Shown here one piece after another: positions 58,004-64,000 of a stretch of 64,000 bases of DNA. The stretch's first letter is position 1, and every line of letters starts with the position of its first letter. Made by a program: the position numbers and the translations under genes. A model generated the notes under the pieces. That model searched no databases. It saw only the letters and a list, made by a program, of their open reading frames with translations, and was not told the DNA's origin. The DNA comes from Caulobacter sp. (lineage in GTDB: Bacteria > Pseudomonadota > Alphaproteobacteria > Caulobacterales > Caulobacteraceae). The DNA is taken from positions 54,127 through 118,126 of the forward strand of contig JAUXTQ010000034.1 in the NCBI GenBank assembly GCA_030678995.1, written 5' to 3'.

Positions 58004-59284
58004 GTGAGTCTGTTCAATGTCACCTGGGGAGAGGTCGCGCGGGCCGTCCCGCACATCGTCGGCCTCGAAATCGGCCGCTATCTGGTCTTCGCCGGCCTGG
58101 CGAGCCTGATCGTCCGGGTCTTCTGGAAGGCCGGGCTCGGGCAGCGGAAGATCCAGGCGCGCACCGCCCGCGCGGCGGACCTGCGTCGCGAAATCGCCAC
58201 CTCGCTACGGTCGGCCCTGGTCTTCGCCACGGTGGGCTTCTGCATGTTTCTCGCCAGCCGCGTCGGCTGGCTGACCATCTACGACGACTTTGCCGTCCGA
58301 GGGCCGGTGTACTTCACGGTGACCCTGATCCTGATGATCGTTGCGCACGACGCTTGGTACTACTGGACGCACCGGGCGATGCACCACCCGCGCCTGTTCC
58401 GGGCCTTCCACTGGACGCACCACAAGTCGAAGACCCCGACGCCGTGGACGTCCTACGCGTTCGACGTTCCCGAGGCGCTGGTCATGGTCGCCTTCGTGCC
58501 GCTCTGGGTGGCCGTCGTGCCGATGCACGACCTGGCCATCTTCACCTTCATGACCTGGCAGCTGGTCCGCAATGTCGCCGGTCACACGGGCGTGGAGCTA
58601 TCTCCGGTCTCTGGCGAGCCGTCGCGCCTGTTCGGCTGGCTCAACACCACTACCCACCACGACCTTCATCACCAGACGCCGGGCAGCAATTTCGGCCTCT
58701 ACTTCAGCTGGTGGGACAGACTGATGGGCACCGAGCATCCCGAGTATCAGGCGCGGGTCGCGGAGATCGCCGAGCGTAGCCGCGCCCGGCGGAAGCGGAC
58801 GCCGGGAGGAGCAACCATCGCGGCGGTTCTGATACTCGCCGCAGTGGGGGCCAGCCACGTCGCGGGGCGGGCGGAAGCGGCCGGAAGCAATATCGCCGGC
58901 CGTTGGGCGACCCAGGGCTTCGGCTCCATCGTTGAGTTCCGCCCCTGCACCAGGAGGCCGGACGCCATGTGCGGAAGCATCCTGTGGCTCTGGGAGCCCA
59001 ACGATGCGGCGGGACGGCGACGCACCGACTCGCGCAATCCCGACAGGGCGCTCCGGTCGCGGCCGTTGGTCGGTGTTGAGATCGTGCGGGGCCTTCGCGA
59101 GACCGCCCCCGGCGTCTGGAGCGAGGGCTCGATCTACAATCCCGACGACGGGCGCACCTATACCGGCACGGTCCGTGTTCGTGGCGGAAAGCTCGAGCTG
59201 CGCGGCTGCGCGCTCAACCTCCTTTGCCAGACCCAGACCTGGCGCAGGCCCGAAGCGGCCCTCGCTGCGGTGCGCGCGCTATGA
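58004..59284 (+). CDS. Fatty-acid hydroxylase/sterol desaturase fused to DUF2147
   Basis: The 426-residue protein combines two modules. The first (about residues 1-260) has the di-iron histidine boxes HDAWYYWTHRAMHH, HWTHHKSK and TTHHDLHHQ, with membrane helices. The second (about 300-426) reads NIAGRWATQGFGSIVEF to SIYNPDDGRTYTGTV, a DUF2147 domain. The join contains RRKRTPGGATIAAVLILAAVGASHV with GRAEA: a signal-peptide-like segment. A GGAGGAG sequence lies 6 bases before an in-frame ATC (58817-58819) that starts this segment. This suggests two genes merged, or a missed start. The start is GTG at 58004. Confidence 0.8.
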   Translation: MSLFNVTWGEVARAVPHIVGLEIGRYLVFAGLASLIVRVFWKAGLGQRKIQARTARAADLRREIATSLRSALVFATVGFCMFLASRVGWLTIYDDFAVRGPVYFTVTLILMIVAHDAWYYWTHRAMHHPRLFRAFHWTHHKSKTPTPWTSYAFDVPEALVMVAFVPLWVAVVPMHDLAIFTFMTWQLVRNVAGHTGVELSPVSGEPSRLFGWLNTTTHHDLHHQTPGSNFGLYFSWWDRLMGTEHPEYQARVAEIAERSRARRKRTPGGATIAAVLILAAVGASHVAGRAEAAGSNIAGRWATQGFGSIVEFRPCTRRPDAMCGSILWLWEPNDAAGRRRTDSRNPDRALRSRPLVGVEIVRGLRETAPGVWSEGSIYNPDDGRTYTGTVRVRGGKLELRGCALNLLCQTQTWRRPEAALAAVRAL

Positions 59285-59913
59285 CCGCTCGCCGTCCACG
59301 CGCCATCGCCGAACAGGCCCGCCACGCCAGGGGCCTGCTGGGCCGGATCATCGCCTTCATCATGGCCCGCGAGACCTGGGCGGCGAACCGCCGGACGATC
59401 GACGCCCTGGCAATCACCGACCGCGACCAGATTCTCGACATTGGCTGCGGTCATGGCCGCAGCCTGGGCGCCCTGGCCGCCCGCGCGCCGAACGGAAAGG
59501 TCGTCGGCGTCGATCCCTCCGAGCTGATGGTGAAGATCGCGGCCCGCCGCAATCGACGGCTCGCAAAAGTCAGCCGTGTGGCGGTGCGTGTCGCCGGGGC
59601 GGACGACCTTCCGTTCCCGGACGGTGGGTTCGACAGGGCGCTGTGCGTCCATGTCGTCTATTTCTGGCGCCAGCTGGAGGGGCCGCTTCGAGAGGTCGCG
59701 CGCGTGCTGAAGCCGGGCGGCCGGCTGGCGCTGTACTTCCGCACCAGCGCCGACGCCGCCGCCGTCGCGGCGTTTCCCGCCGACGTCTATCGCTTCCCCT
59801 CGCTCGAAGAGATGCTTGCCGCCCTGGAGGCCGCCGGCTTCGGCATCGAGTCCCTCGACACCAGCGGCGCCGGTGACGCCGGCCCGGTTCTGCTTGTCGC
59901 CCTGCGCCGTTAG
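59281..59913 (+). CDS. SAM-dependent methyltransferase
   Basis: The 210-residue class I enzyme has motif I ILDIGCGHGRSLGALA, motif II GVDPSELMVKIA and the post-II LPFPDGGFDRALC with LKPGGRLALYF. It overlaps the stop of the fusion gene (ATGA) so translation is coupled and it may act on the same pathway, perhaps lipid or terpenoid modification. Substrate unknown. Confidence 0.88.
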   Translation: MTARRPRAIAEQARHARGLLGRIIAFIMARETWAANRRTIDALAITDRDQILDIGCGHGRSLGALAARAPNGKVVGVDPSELMVKIAARRNRRLAKVSRVAVRVAGADDLPFPDGGFDRALCVHVVYFWRQLEGPLREVARVLKPGGRLALYFRTSADAAAVAAFPADVYRFPSLEEMLAALEAAGFGIESLDTSGAGDAGPVLLVALRR

Positions 59914-60284
59914 GGACTGGGCGCCGGCGTCCAGGGCAGGCGTTCGTTCTCGAAAAAGGCGCCGGTCGGCGCCAGCTCCGCCGCGCGGTCGAACGCGCCC
60001 ACATGGTAGTGCGTCTCGTCTGGCAGGGCGGCGTTGGAACAGGTGAGTGTCGAGCCGCAGCGGCTGCAGAAGCCGCGCTCAACGCCGGGCGAGGAGGTGA
60101 ACCTGGTGATTTCGCCCTGTGTCACCCTCACCGCGTCGTTGGCGAAGGCGACGAACGCGGATGCCGGCGCGCCGCTGTGCCGACGGCAACTCTCGCAAAA
60201 GCACCACAGCACCCAGCGCGGTGCGCTCGTCGCCTCGAACCTCACGTCGCCGCAAAGGCAGTGAGCCTGGAAGATCTCGCTCAT
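59910..60284 (-). CDS. GFA-domain protein
   Basis: The 124-residue protein has the zinc cysteines of the GFA (glutathione-dependent formaldehyde-activating-like) fold: HCLCGDVRFEA, WCFCESCRRHSG and GFCSRCGSTLT. Family members rarely have true formaldehyde activity. It overlaps the end of the methyltransferase gene on the opposite strand by 4 bp. Confidence 0.9.
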   Translation of the reverse strand: MSEIFQAHCLCGDVRFEATSAPRWVLWCFCESCRRHSGAPASAFVAFANDAVRVTQGEITRFTSSPGVERGFCSRCGSTLTCSNAALPDETHYHVGAFDRAAELAPTGAFFENERLPWTPAPSP

Positions 60285-60417
60285 CCGGCGATGCTAGGCG
60301 CGTCAGCCCAGGCGTCAATCCGGACCTGGTCGCCCCGGACCTTGGCGATCGGCCCACCGGTCACTACCTGCTGACTCGGTCGGCGCCTGTCGTGGCGGGC
60401 CAGGGCGAGGCGTGATC

Positions 60418-61026
60418 ATGACCGACAGTCGGCAGTGTCACTGGGACGGCGTCTACGAAACCAGGGCGGAGGACGAGGTCAGCTGGTTCGAGGTCACGCC
60501 TGGAGCCTCCCTCGATCTGATCCGGCGGACGAACGTCCCCCTGGACGCGGCCATCATCGACGTCGGGGGCGGCCTTTCTCACCTGGCCGGGACCCTGGTC
60601 GCCAACGGCTACTCGGACGTGACCGTGCTCGACATCTCTGACGTCGCGATCAGGCAGCTGGCGGCCCGCCATCAGGCGGTAAAGGGTCTGGTCGCCGATA
60701 TCACCGACTGGACGCCGAAACGCCGCTATCAGGTCTGGCACGATCGGGCGGTCCTGCATTTCCTGACCGACGAGGCCGACCGGGCCGCGTACCGAAGGGC
60801 CCTGCTGGCGGGGCTTGAGCCGGGTGGGCAGGCGATCATCGCCACCTTCGCGCCGACCGGACCGGATCGCTGCAGCGGCCTTCCGGTGCGGCGCTACGGT
60901 CGCGAGGATCTGGAGGCTTTCCTCGGTGACGCGTTCCTGATGGTCGAAAGCTTCGAGTTCGACCATGTGACCCCGGCCGGGCGCGTCCAGCGCTTTCACG
61001 TCGGTCGTTTGCGGCGAAAGAAATAG
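60418..61026 (+). CDS. Class I SAM-dependent methyltransferase
   Basis: The 202-residue protein starts HWDGVYETRAEDEVSWFE, a common start for this family, with motif I IIDVGGGLSHLAGTL and motif II VTVLDISDVAIRQL. The SAM-site sequence uses VGGG rather than the more common IGCG. VWHDRAVLHFLTDEADR is the mid-fold motif. It belongs to the thiopurine-methyltransferase/TehB-like fold in overall design. Substrate unknown. Start ATG at 60418 is preferred to a GTG two codons earlier. Confidence 0.86.
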   Translation: MTDSRQCHWDGVYETRAEDEVSWFEVTPGASLDLIRRTNVPLDAAIIDVGGGLSHLAGTLVANGYSDVTVLDISDVAIRQLAARHQAVKGLVADITDWTPKRRYQVWHDRAVLHFLTDEADRAAYRRALLAGLEPGGQAIIATFAPTGPDRCSGLPVRRYGREDLEAFLGDAFLMVESFEFDHVTPAGRVQRFHVGRLRRKK

Positions 61027-61158
61027 CGGCGCCTGCACCGCGCTGTTCGTTGGCCCCGGCAAAAATGTCGAACAGATCAAAATCGCCGGCCGCGGAACCG
61101 GCTAGTCTGGTCGCCTGACTTCGCCCGCTCCGGGCCGGGTCGCGGGGGCGGGGCGGTC

Positions 61159-61770
61159 ATGACCGAGCGAGTCGACACCATCATCGAGAGCATTCGGGCG
61201 CTTGAGCAGGAACTCGAGGAGGAATTCGCCAAGGCCCAGGCCGGTCTCAGATTCGGGCTGGAACACGGCCGGGCGCGCTTCGAGACGGAGGTCATCCGCC
61301 GTCACCATCAACTGAAGACCGGGCTGGCCCGCTATCTGGCGCGGGCCAACCCGCTGGTCGTGCTGACCGCGCCGGTGATCTATTCGCTCATCGCGCCGTT
61401 CGTGATCCTCGACCTGTGGGTCTCCCTCTACCAGGCGATCTGTTTCCGCGTTTACCGCATTCCGCAGGTCAGGCGCAGCCGGTACGTCGTCTTCGACCGG
61501 TCGGCGCTGGCTTATCTGAACCTGATCGAGAAGTTCAACTGCGCCTACTGCTCCTACGGCAATGGCGTGGTCGCCTATGCGCGCGAGATCGCCAGCCGCA
61601 CCGAGCAGTACTGGTGTCCGATCAAGCATGCGCGCCGGGTCCTGGGCGCCCACGACCGCTACAGGGGCTTCGCCGACTATGGCGACGGCGACGCCTATGC
61701 CGAAGCGCTCAAACAGGCCCGCGCCAGGGTCCGGGCCACGCCGGACGACGCGCCGGACCCGAGGGCCTGA
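61159..61770 (+). CDS. Conserved membrane protein with Cys-rich centre
   Basis: The 203-residue protein has a coiled-coil N-terminus (EQELEEEFAKAQAGL), one or two membrane segments (LVVLTAPVIYSLIAPFVILDLWV) and a conserved segment FNCAYCSYGNGVVAYAREIA followed by EQYWCPIKHARR. The CxxC plus WCP cysteines suggest metal or cluster binding on the cytoplasmic side. Similar proteins occur widely in proteobacteria but no role is known to me. It is the last gene before the tRNA-linked element. Confidence 0.72.
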   Translation: MTERVDTIIESIRALEQELEEEFAKAQAGLRFGLEHGRARFETEVIRRHHQLKTGLARYLARANPLVVLTAPVIYSLIAPFVILDLWVSLYQAICFRVYRIPQVRRSRYVVFDRSALAYLNLIEKFNCAYCSYGNGVVAYAREIASRTEQYWCPIKHARRVLGAHDRYRGFADYGDGDAYAEALKQARARVRATPDDAPDPRA

Positions 61771-61830
61771 GCCCGGCGCCGCCGGCTCTGGCGCCGTTCG
61801 GCTCGTTCCCTTAAGGGAGGCGTTGGACCT

Positions 61831-61873
61831 GCGGATGTGGCGGAACTGGTAGACGCACTGGATTTAGGTTCTG
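61831..61873 (+). tRNA. tRNA-Leu(UAG) 5' half, interrupted
   Basis: GCGGATGTGGCGGAACTGGT followed by AGACGCACTGGATTTAGG is the acceptor, D-arm and anticodon region of a bacterial tRNA-Leu (anticodon TAG). After TTCTG the tRNA sequence stops and unrelated AT-rich DNA begins; no variable arm, T-arm or 3' acceptor follows. It lies in host-like DNA, so it is probably the native gene split by an integration. Confidence 0.7.
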
Positions 61874-61932
61874 ACCAGTCTATTAAATTTCTAAATAAAA
61901 ACAGCTGATTACGACGTGAGAAGAATTGCGTG

Positions 61933-61951
61933 TGTCCAGGTTTGTGTCCAA
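61933..61951 (+). other. TGTGTCC direct repeats, candidate integrase arm sites (left)
   Basis: TGTGTCC at 61933-61939 and 61945-61951, 12 bp apart start to start, 66 bp after the GGTTCTG of the tRNA fragment. The same pair follows the second fragment, and a single copy lies at 63704-63710. Arm-type sites of tyrosine recombinases have this kind of layout. Confidence 0.5.
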
Positions 61952-62071
61952 AAGTTCGAGTTAAATGCGGCATCGCATCGCTGCACGATGGGCGGAAGAA
62001 ATGGGTGCATGAACTGGTTCGCTGAAACGCCTTCATCATGAAGCGGCTACGCGCTCCGTTGCTCCAAAACG

Positions 62072-62120
62072 ATAAGCTATAGGTTATCAAGACGCCCGAT
62101 ATTTATAACCCATAGGTTAT
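62072..62120. promoter_or_regulatory. Two operator-like palindromes ATAAnC-N4-GGTTAT
   Basis: ATAAGCTATAGGTTAT (62072-62087, one mismatch) and ATAACCCATAGGTTAT (62105-62120, perfect) have centres 33 bp apart, about three helix turns. They resemble paired sites of a dimeric repressor, yet no gene starts nearby on either strand. Confidence 0.5.
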
Positions 62121-62259
62121 CGTGGAGGCTGCGTAGCGGCAGGCGTCGTCTGCCCTGTGCAACTGGGCGGTCGGTTTAGACATGCCGCAAAACATCTAGT
62201 CTGGCTTAGCGTATCGCGGCATCCGCAAACCGCCGTGTCGTAGCGATGGCGAGCGGCAT

Positions 62260-63402
62260 TTACAGGATGTCGGCAATCTCCAATGAGGAAGCTGGCTCCG
62301 CCGCGATGTTGAGGTGATAGCGTGTCGCTTTATTGATGCCGGCGCGTGTCAACGCGCCCATGGTGACGAGCGCGGCCAGGTCGCGCGTCGCCGTGGCTGG
62401 CGGCGAGGCCGTGATCTTCATGTAGTTGGCGGCGCTCAAGCCGCCGAGGAAGCCCTCCGGCCCCGCTGCGAACAACCGCAGTAACGCCTTTTCCTGACGC
62501 GGGTTTAGCTGACGGCCGAGGCGACTGAGCAGGTGCGACTTCTCAAGAATAAATTCAACCTGACGCAAGGTGCGCTGCTGCGCCTCGATAGTTTTGGCGG
62601 CGAACCAGAGCAGCCAGTCAGTGATTTCCAGCTCGCGGTGCGCGCGCTCAAGCTCGGTATAGTAGGTCTTGCGGTGTTGGAGCAGCGTGCCCGCCATGCC
62701 GGTGATGACCGGTGCGGTCAGCCCCTGAGCGAGGATCTTTTCGCTAACGGCGCGGCCAACGCGACCGTTGCCATCTTCAAAGGGGTGGATGCTCTCGAAC
62801 CAAAGATGCGCGATGCCCGCGCGGGTGATGGCGGGCAGCGGGGCTTCCCCCTTGGGGGCGCTGCGTTGCAGCCAATCCCAGAAGCGCTGCATTTCACTGG
62901 CGACCTGCGACGAAGGGGGGGCTTCAAAATGCACCTTGGGATCATGCAGCGCGCCCGAGACAATCTGCATGGGGTCGGTGTGGGTACGGTAGCAGCCGAT
63001 ATCGTGCAAGTCGGTCCTGCCGTTGGTGATGAGTTGGTGCCAGCGGAATAGCGTCGCCTCGGTGAGCGGGACGGACGCCTGTTCGTAAAGATCGACCATC
63101 ATTTCCGCGATGCCGGCCTCGGCGGGCGACGCGCGACGATGATCGCCTGCCAACCCTAGGTGCCGACGGATAGACGACTGAACGCTGTCGCGGTCGAGCG
63201 GCTCTCCCTCGATCGCCGAGGTGTCCACCGCCTCGTGACTCATAAGCTCGATGGTGAGGGCGTTACGCTCGGTGGCGTCGAGGTGTTTGGCCGTGCCAAT
63301 GAGCACGCCTGCACTCTCGATAAAGAGCGCCTCGGCGCGCATGAGTTTGCGCTGATCCCAAGTGAATTCGGGCCAGGCTTCCTGCTGCCAGTTCCACGTC
63401 AT
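62260..63402 (-). CDS. Fic-family AMP-transferase with winged-helix tail
   Basis: The 380-residue protein has an N-terminal helical domain (DUF4172 type, starting MTWNWQQEAWPEFTWD), the Fic core with catalytic HPFEDGNGRVGR (residues 206-217) and a C-terminal winged-helix region (NPRQEKALLRLF to ATRDLAALVTMGALTRAGI). An inhibitory motif TSAIEG (residues 61-66, T-x3-E-G) precedes the core, so it is a self-inhibited class II Fic. It probably adds AMP to a protein hydroxyl. GC and codon use differ from upstream genes. Upstream palindromes may be its own binding sites. Confidence 0.88.
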   Translation of the reverse strand: MTWNWQQEAWPEFTWDQRKLMRAEALFIESAGVLIGTAKHLDATERNALTIELMSHEAVDTSAIEGEPLDRDSVQSSIRRHLGLAGDHRRASPAEAGIAEMMVDLYEQASVPLTEATLFRWHQLITNGRTDLHDIGCYRTHTDPMQIVSGALHDPKVHFEAPPSSQVASEMQRFWDWLQRSAPKGEAPLPAITRAGIAHLWFESIHPFEDGNGRVGRAVSEKILAQGLTAPVITGMAGTLLQHRKTYYTELERAHRELEITDWLLWFAAKTIEAQQRTLRQVEFILEKSHLLSRLGRQLNPRQEKALLRLFAAGPEGFLGGLSAANYMKITASPPATATRDLAALVTMGALTRAGINKATRYHLNIAAEPASSLEIADIL

Positions 63403-63470
63403 GATCGATATATAGGCGATTTATCGATCAAAATCCAGCTAAATGATGATCGATAAGCGGGGCGCTTATC
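63402..63470. promoter_or_regulatory. Cluster of TGATCGATA palindromes upstream of fic
   Basis: TGATCGATA (63402-63410), TTATCGATCA (63421-63430) and TGATCGATAA (63447-63456) alternate in orientation, giving two nested palindromes; GATAAGC/GCTTATC (63452-63458, 63464-63470) adds a further stem. The first overlaps the fic start codon, which fits autorepression. Confidence 0.55.
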
Positions 63471-63803
63471 AATCAATACCTCGAATATTGCGCGTGGAGG
63501 CGCGCGTCTAAACGAGGGAGCGGAGGCGAAACGAGTCTGCGCGGACGCGCTAAGCTTCCAAGCTGGCTCCTAAAGTAGATTGGCCCTCTCAAAAACAAGT
63601 CGCCAAGGCGAAAGCCTTTCCATCTTTTGAAATAGACTGCGTCCTCCTCGAACACGCGAGTTCGATCAAAATGGGCTCAAAATAGCATTTTCGCGTTGGA
63701 GTTTGTGTCCAAAATTACTTCATTGAATCTATTGAACTAATTTAACACGAAAAATTGTATGCACTTGCGTAGATGAACGTAAGTAACTAAATACATTGAA
63801 TAT
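63471..63803. other. AT-rich non-coding region right of the fic promoter
   Basis: About 330 bp with no supported gene. It contains one TGTGTCC (63704-63710) and falls to very low GC at 63715-63800, just before the second tRNA fragment. Probably an element end. Confidence 0.45.
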
Positions 63804-63846
63804 GCGGGTGTGGCGGAATTGGTAGACGCACCAGATTTAGGTTCTG
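63804..63846 (+). tRNA. Second tRNA-Leu(UAG) 5' half, interrupted
   Basis: GCGGGTGTGGCGGAATTGGT then AGACGCACCAGATTTAGG and TTCTG, after which AT-rich DNA follows as in the first fragment. It differs from the first in the acceptor (GGGTG versus GGATG) and anticodon stem (CCAGA versus CTGGA), so it is not a recent copy and was probably brought by an element. No 3' half is found within the remaining 150 bp. Confidence 0.65.
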
Positions 63847-63903
63847 ACAAGTATATAAAATTTTCCAACAAAAACAGTATATTACAAACCGCCTAAATCC
63901 CGC

Positions 63904-63922
63904 TGTGTCCAAATGTGTGTCC
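63904..63922 (+). other. TGTGTCC direct repeats, candidate integrase arm sites (right)
   Basis: TGTGTCC at 63904-63910 and 63916-63922, again 12 bp apart, 64 bp after the GGTTCTG of the second tRNA fragment. This matches the left site in order and spacing. Confidence 0.5.
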
Positions 63923-64000
63923 AGCATGCGTGCCCTACGGCCCAGTGCTTGGCACCGCGCTGTTGAAGAAACGTAAGCGTCCCATTTGGGCCGCCTACTG

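Larger units (their letters stand above)
61771..62259. other. Non-coding region before the fic gene end
   Basis: About 490 bp without a supported gene. It holds the tRNA-Leu fragment, the TGTGTCC repeats and a pair of ATAA(G/C)C-N4-GGTTAT palindromes. Short open frames across it lack coding character. Confidence 0.5.
61831..63803. mobile_element. About 2-kb integrase-less element between two tRNA-Leu 5' fragments
   Basis: Flanked by same-direction tRNA-Leu 5' fragments at 61831 and 63804. Each fragment is followed by related AT-rich DNA (CTGACCAGT.TATTAAATTT versus CTGACAAGTATATAAAATTT) and two TGTGTCC repeats exactly 12 bp apart. The only supported gene inside is fic. No integrase, transposase or conjugation gene is present, so it would have to be moved in trans or be left over from a larger island. 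A second related element probably begins at 63804 and runs out of the window. Confidence 0.6.

Noticed and set aside
63473-63655. 60-residue frame downstream of the second operator region
   Set aside because: AT-rich, no ribosome site, no recognisable domain.
61831-63846. Group I intron in tRNA-Leu
   Set aside because: Bacterial tRNA-Leu introns sit in the anticodon loop, but here the break is later, in the anticodon stem, no 3' exon follows in either copy and no intron core motifs are seen.

Overview
The window is high-GC alphaproteobacterial chromosome and looks like Caulobacteraceae (Caulobacter/Phenylobacterium type). The order rne, amiC, ponA, prfB, bactofilin, M23 peptidase, bcp, tyrS followed by an IscR-led suf operon is, from memory, the arrangement around the bacA locus of Caulobacter. 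Nearly all of it is vertically inherited core genome. Foreign-looking patches are a hypothetical gene at about 2.1-2.9 kb, a barstar-like gene inside the suf operon, and the right end (61.8-64.0 kb), where GC falls and two 5' halves of a tRNA-Leu gene appear.

Layout. 0-4 kb: a two-component system (kinase cut by the window edge), thiG, a foreign-looking membrane protein gene, a frameshifted pseudogene and a DsbA-like lipoprotein. 4-16 kb: envelope and RNA housekeeping (M48 protease, RNase E, amidase AmiC, PBP1A, release factor 2 with its programmed frameshift, bactofilin, M23 peptidase, Bcp). 16-21.5 kb: tyrS behind a structured leader that encodes a short peptide with two adjacent Tyr codons, then a DOMON-like protein, a NamZ-type muramidase, DUF1697, inorganic pyrophosphatase and a hydrolase. 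21.5-29.8 kb: the Fe-S operon iscR, iscS-like, sufB, barstar-like, VOC, sufC, sufD, sufS, sufT, sufA. 29.8-48.4 kb: small secreted and membrane proteins, an acyltransferase with a TetR regulator, TfoX-like protein, enoyl-CoA hydratase, MFS transporter, diguanylate cyclase, coniferyl-aldehyde dehydrogenase, RhlE-type helicase, ParE, a tandem amidohydrolase pair, a Kazal-domain protein and a Sel1 protein. 48.5-61.8 kb: glnB-glnA, a thiolase-like protein, a phosphoglycerate-mutase-like phosphatase, bifunctional NAD(P)HX repair enzyme, TIM-barrel amidohydrolase, P450, membrane AraC regulator, a desaturase/DUF2147 fusion, two methyltransferases and a GFA protein. 61.8-64 kb: a small element with a Fic protein, flanked by tRNA-Leu 5' fragments.

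Intergenic space is full of long palindromic elements of at least seven sequence types, mostly just after stop codons; four of them sit between genes of the suf operon. Two copies of a two-part palindrome share the same internal order.

The observations most worth following are: (1) the tyrS leader, which looks like a ribosome-mediated tyrosine attenuator; (2) the roughly 2 kb Fic-carrying element without an integrase, bounded by two att-like sites whose TGTGTCC repeats share the same 12-bp spacing, with operator-like palindromes inside; (3) the barstar homologue translationally coupled to sufB; and (4) a desaturase fused in frame to a DUF2147 protein that still carries its own signal-peptide-like segment and a Shine-Dalgarno-like sequence.
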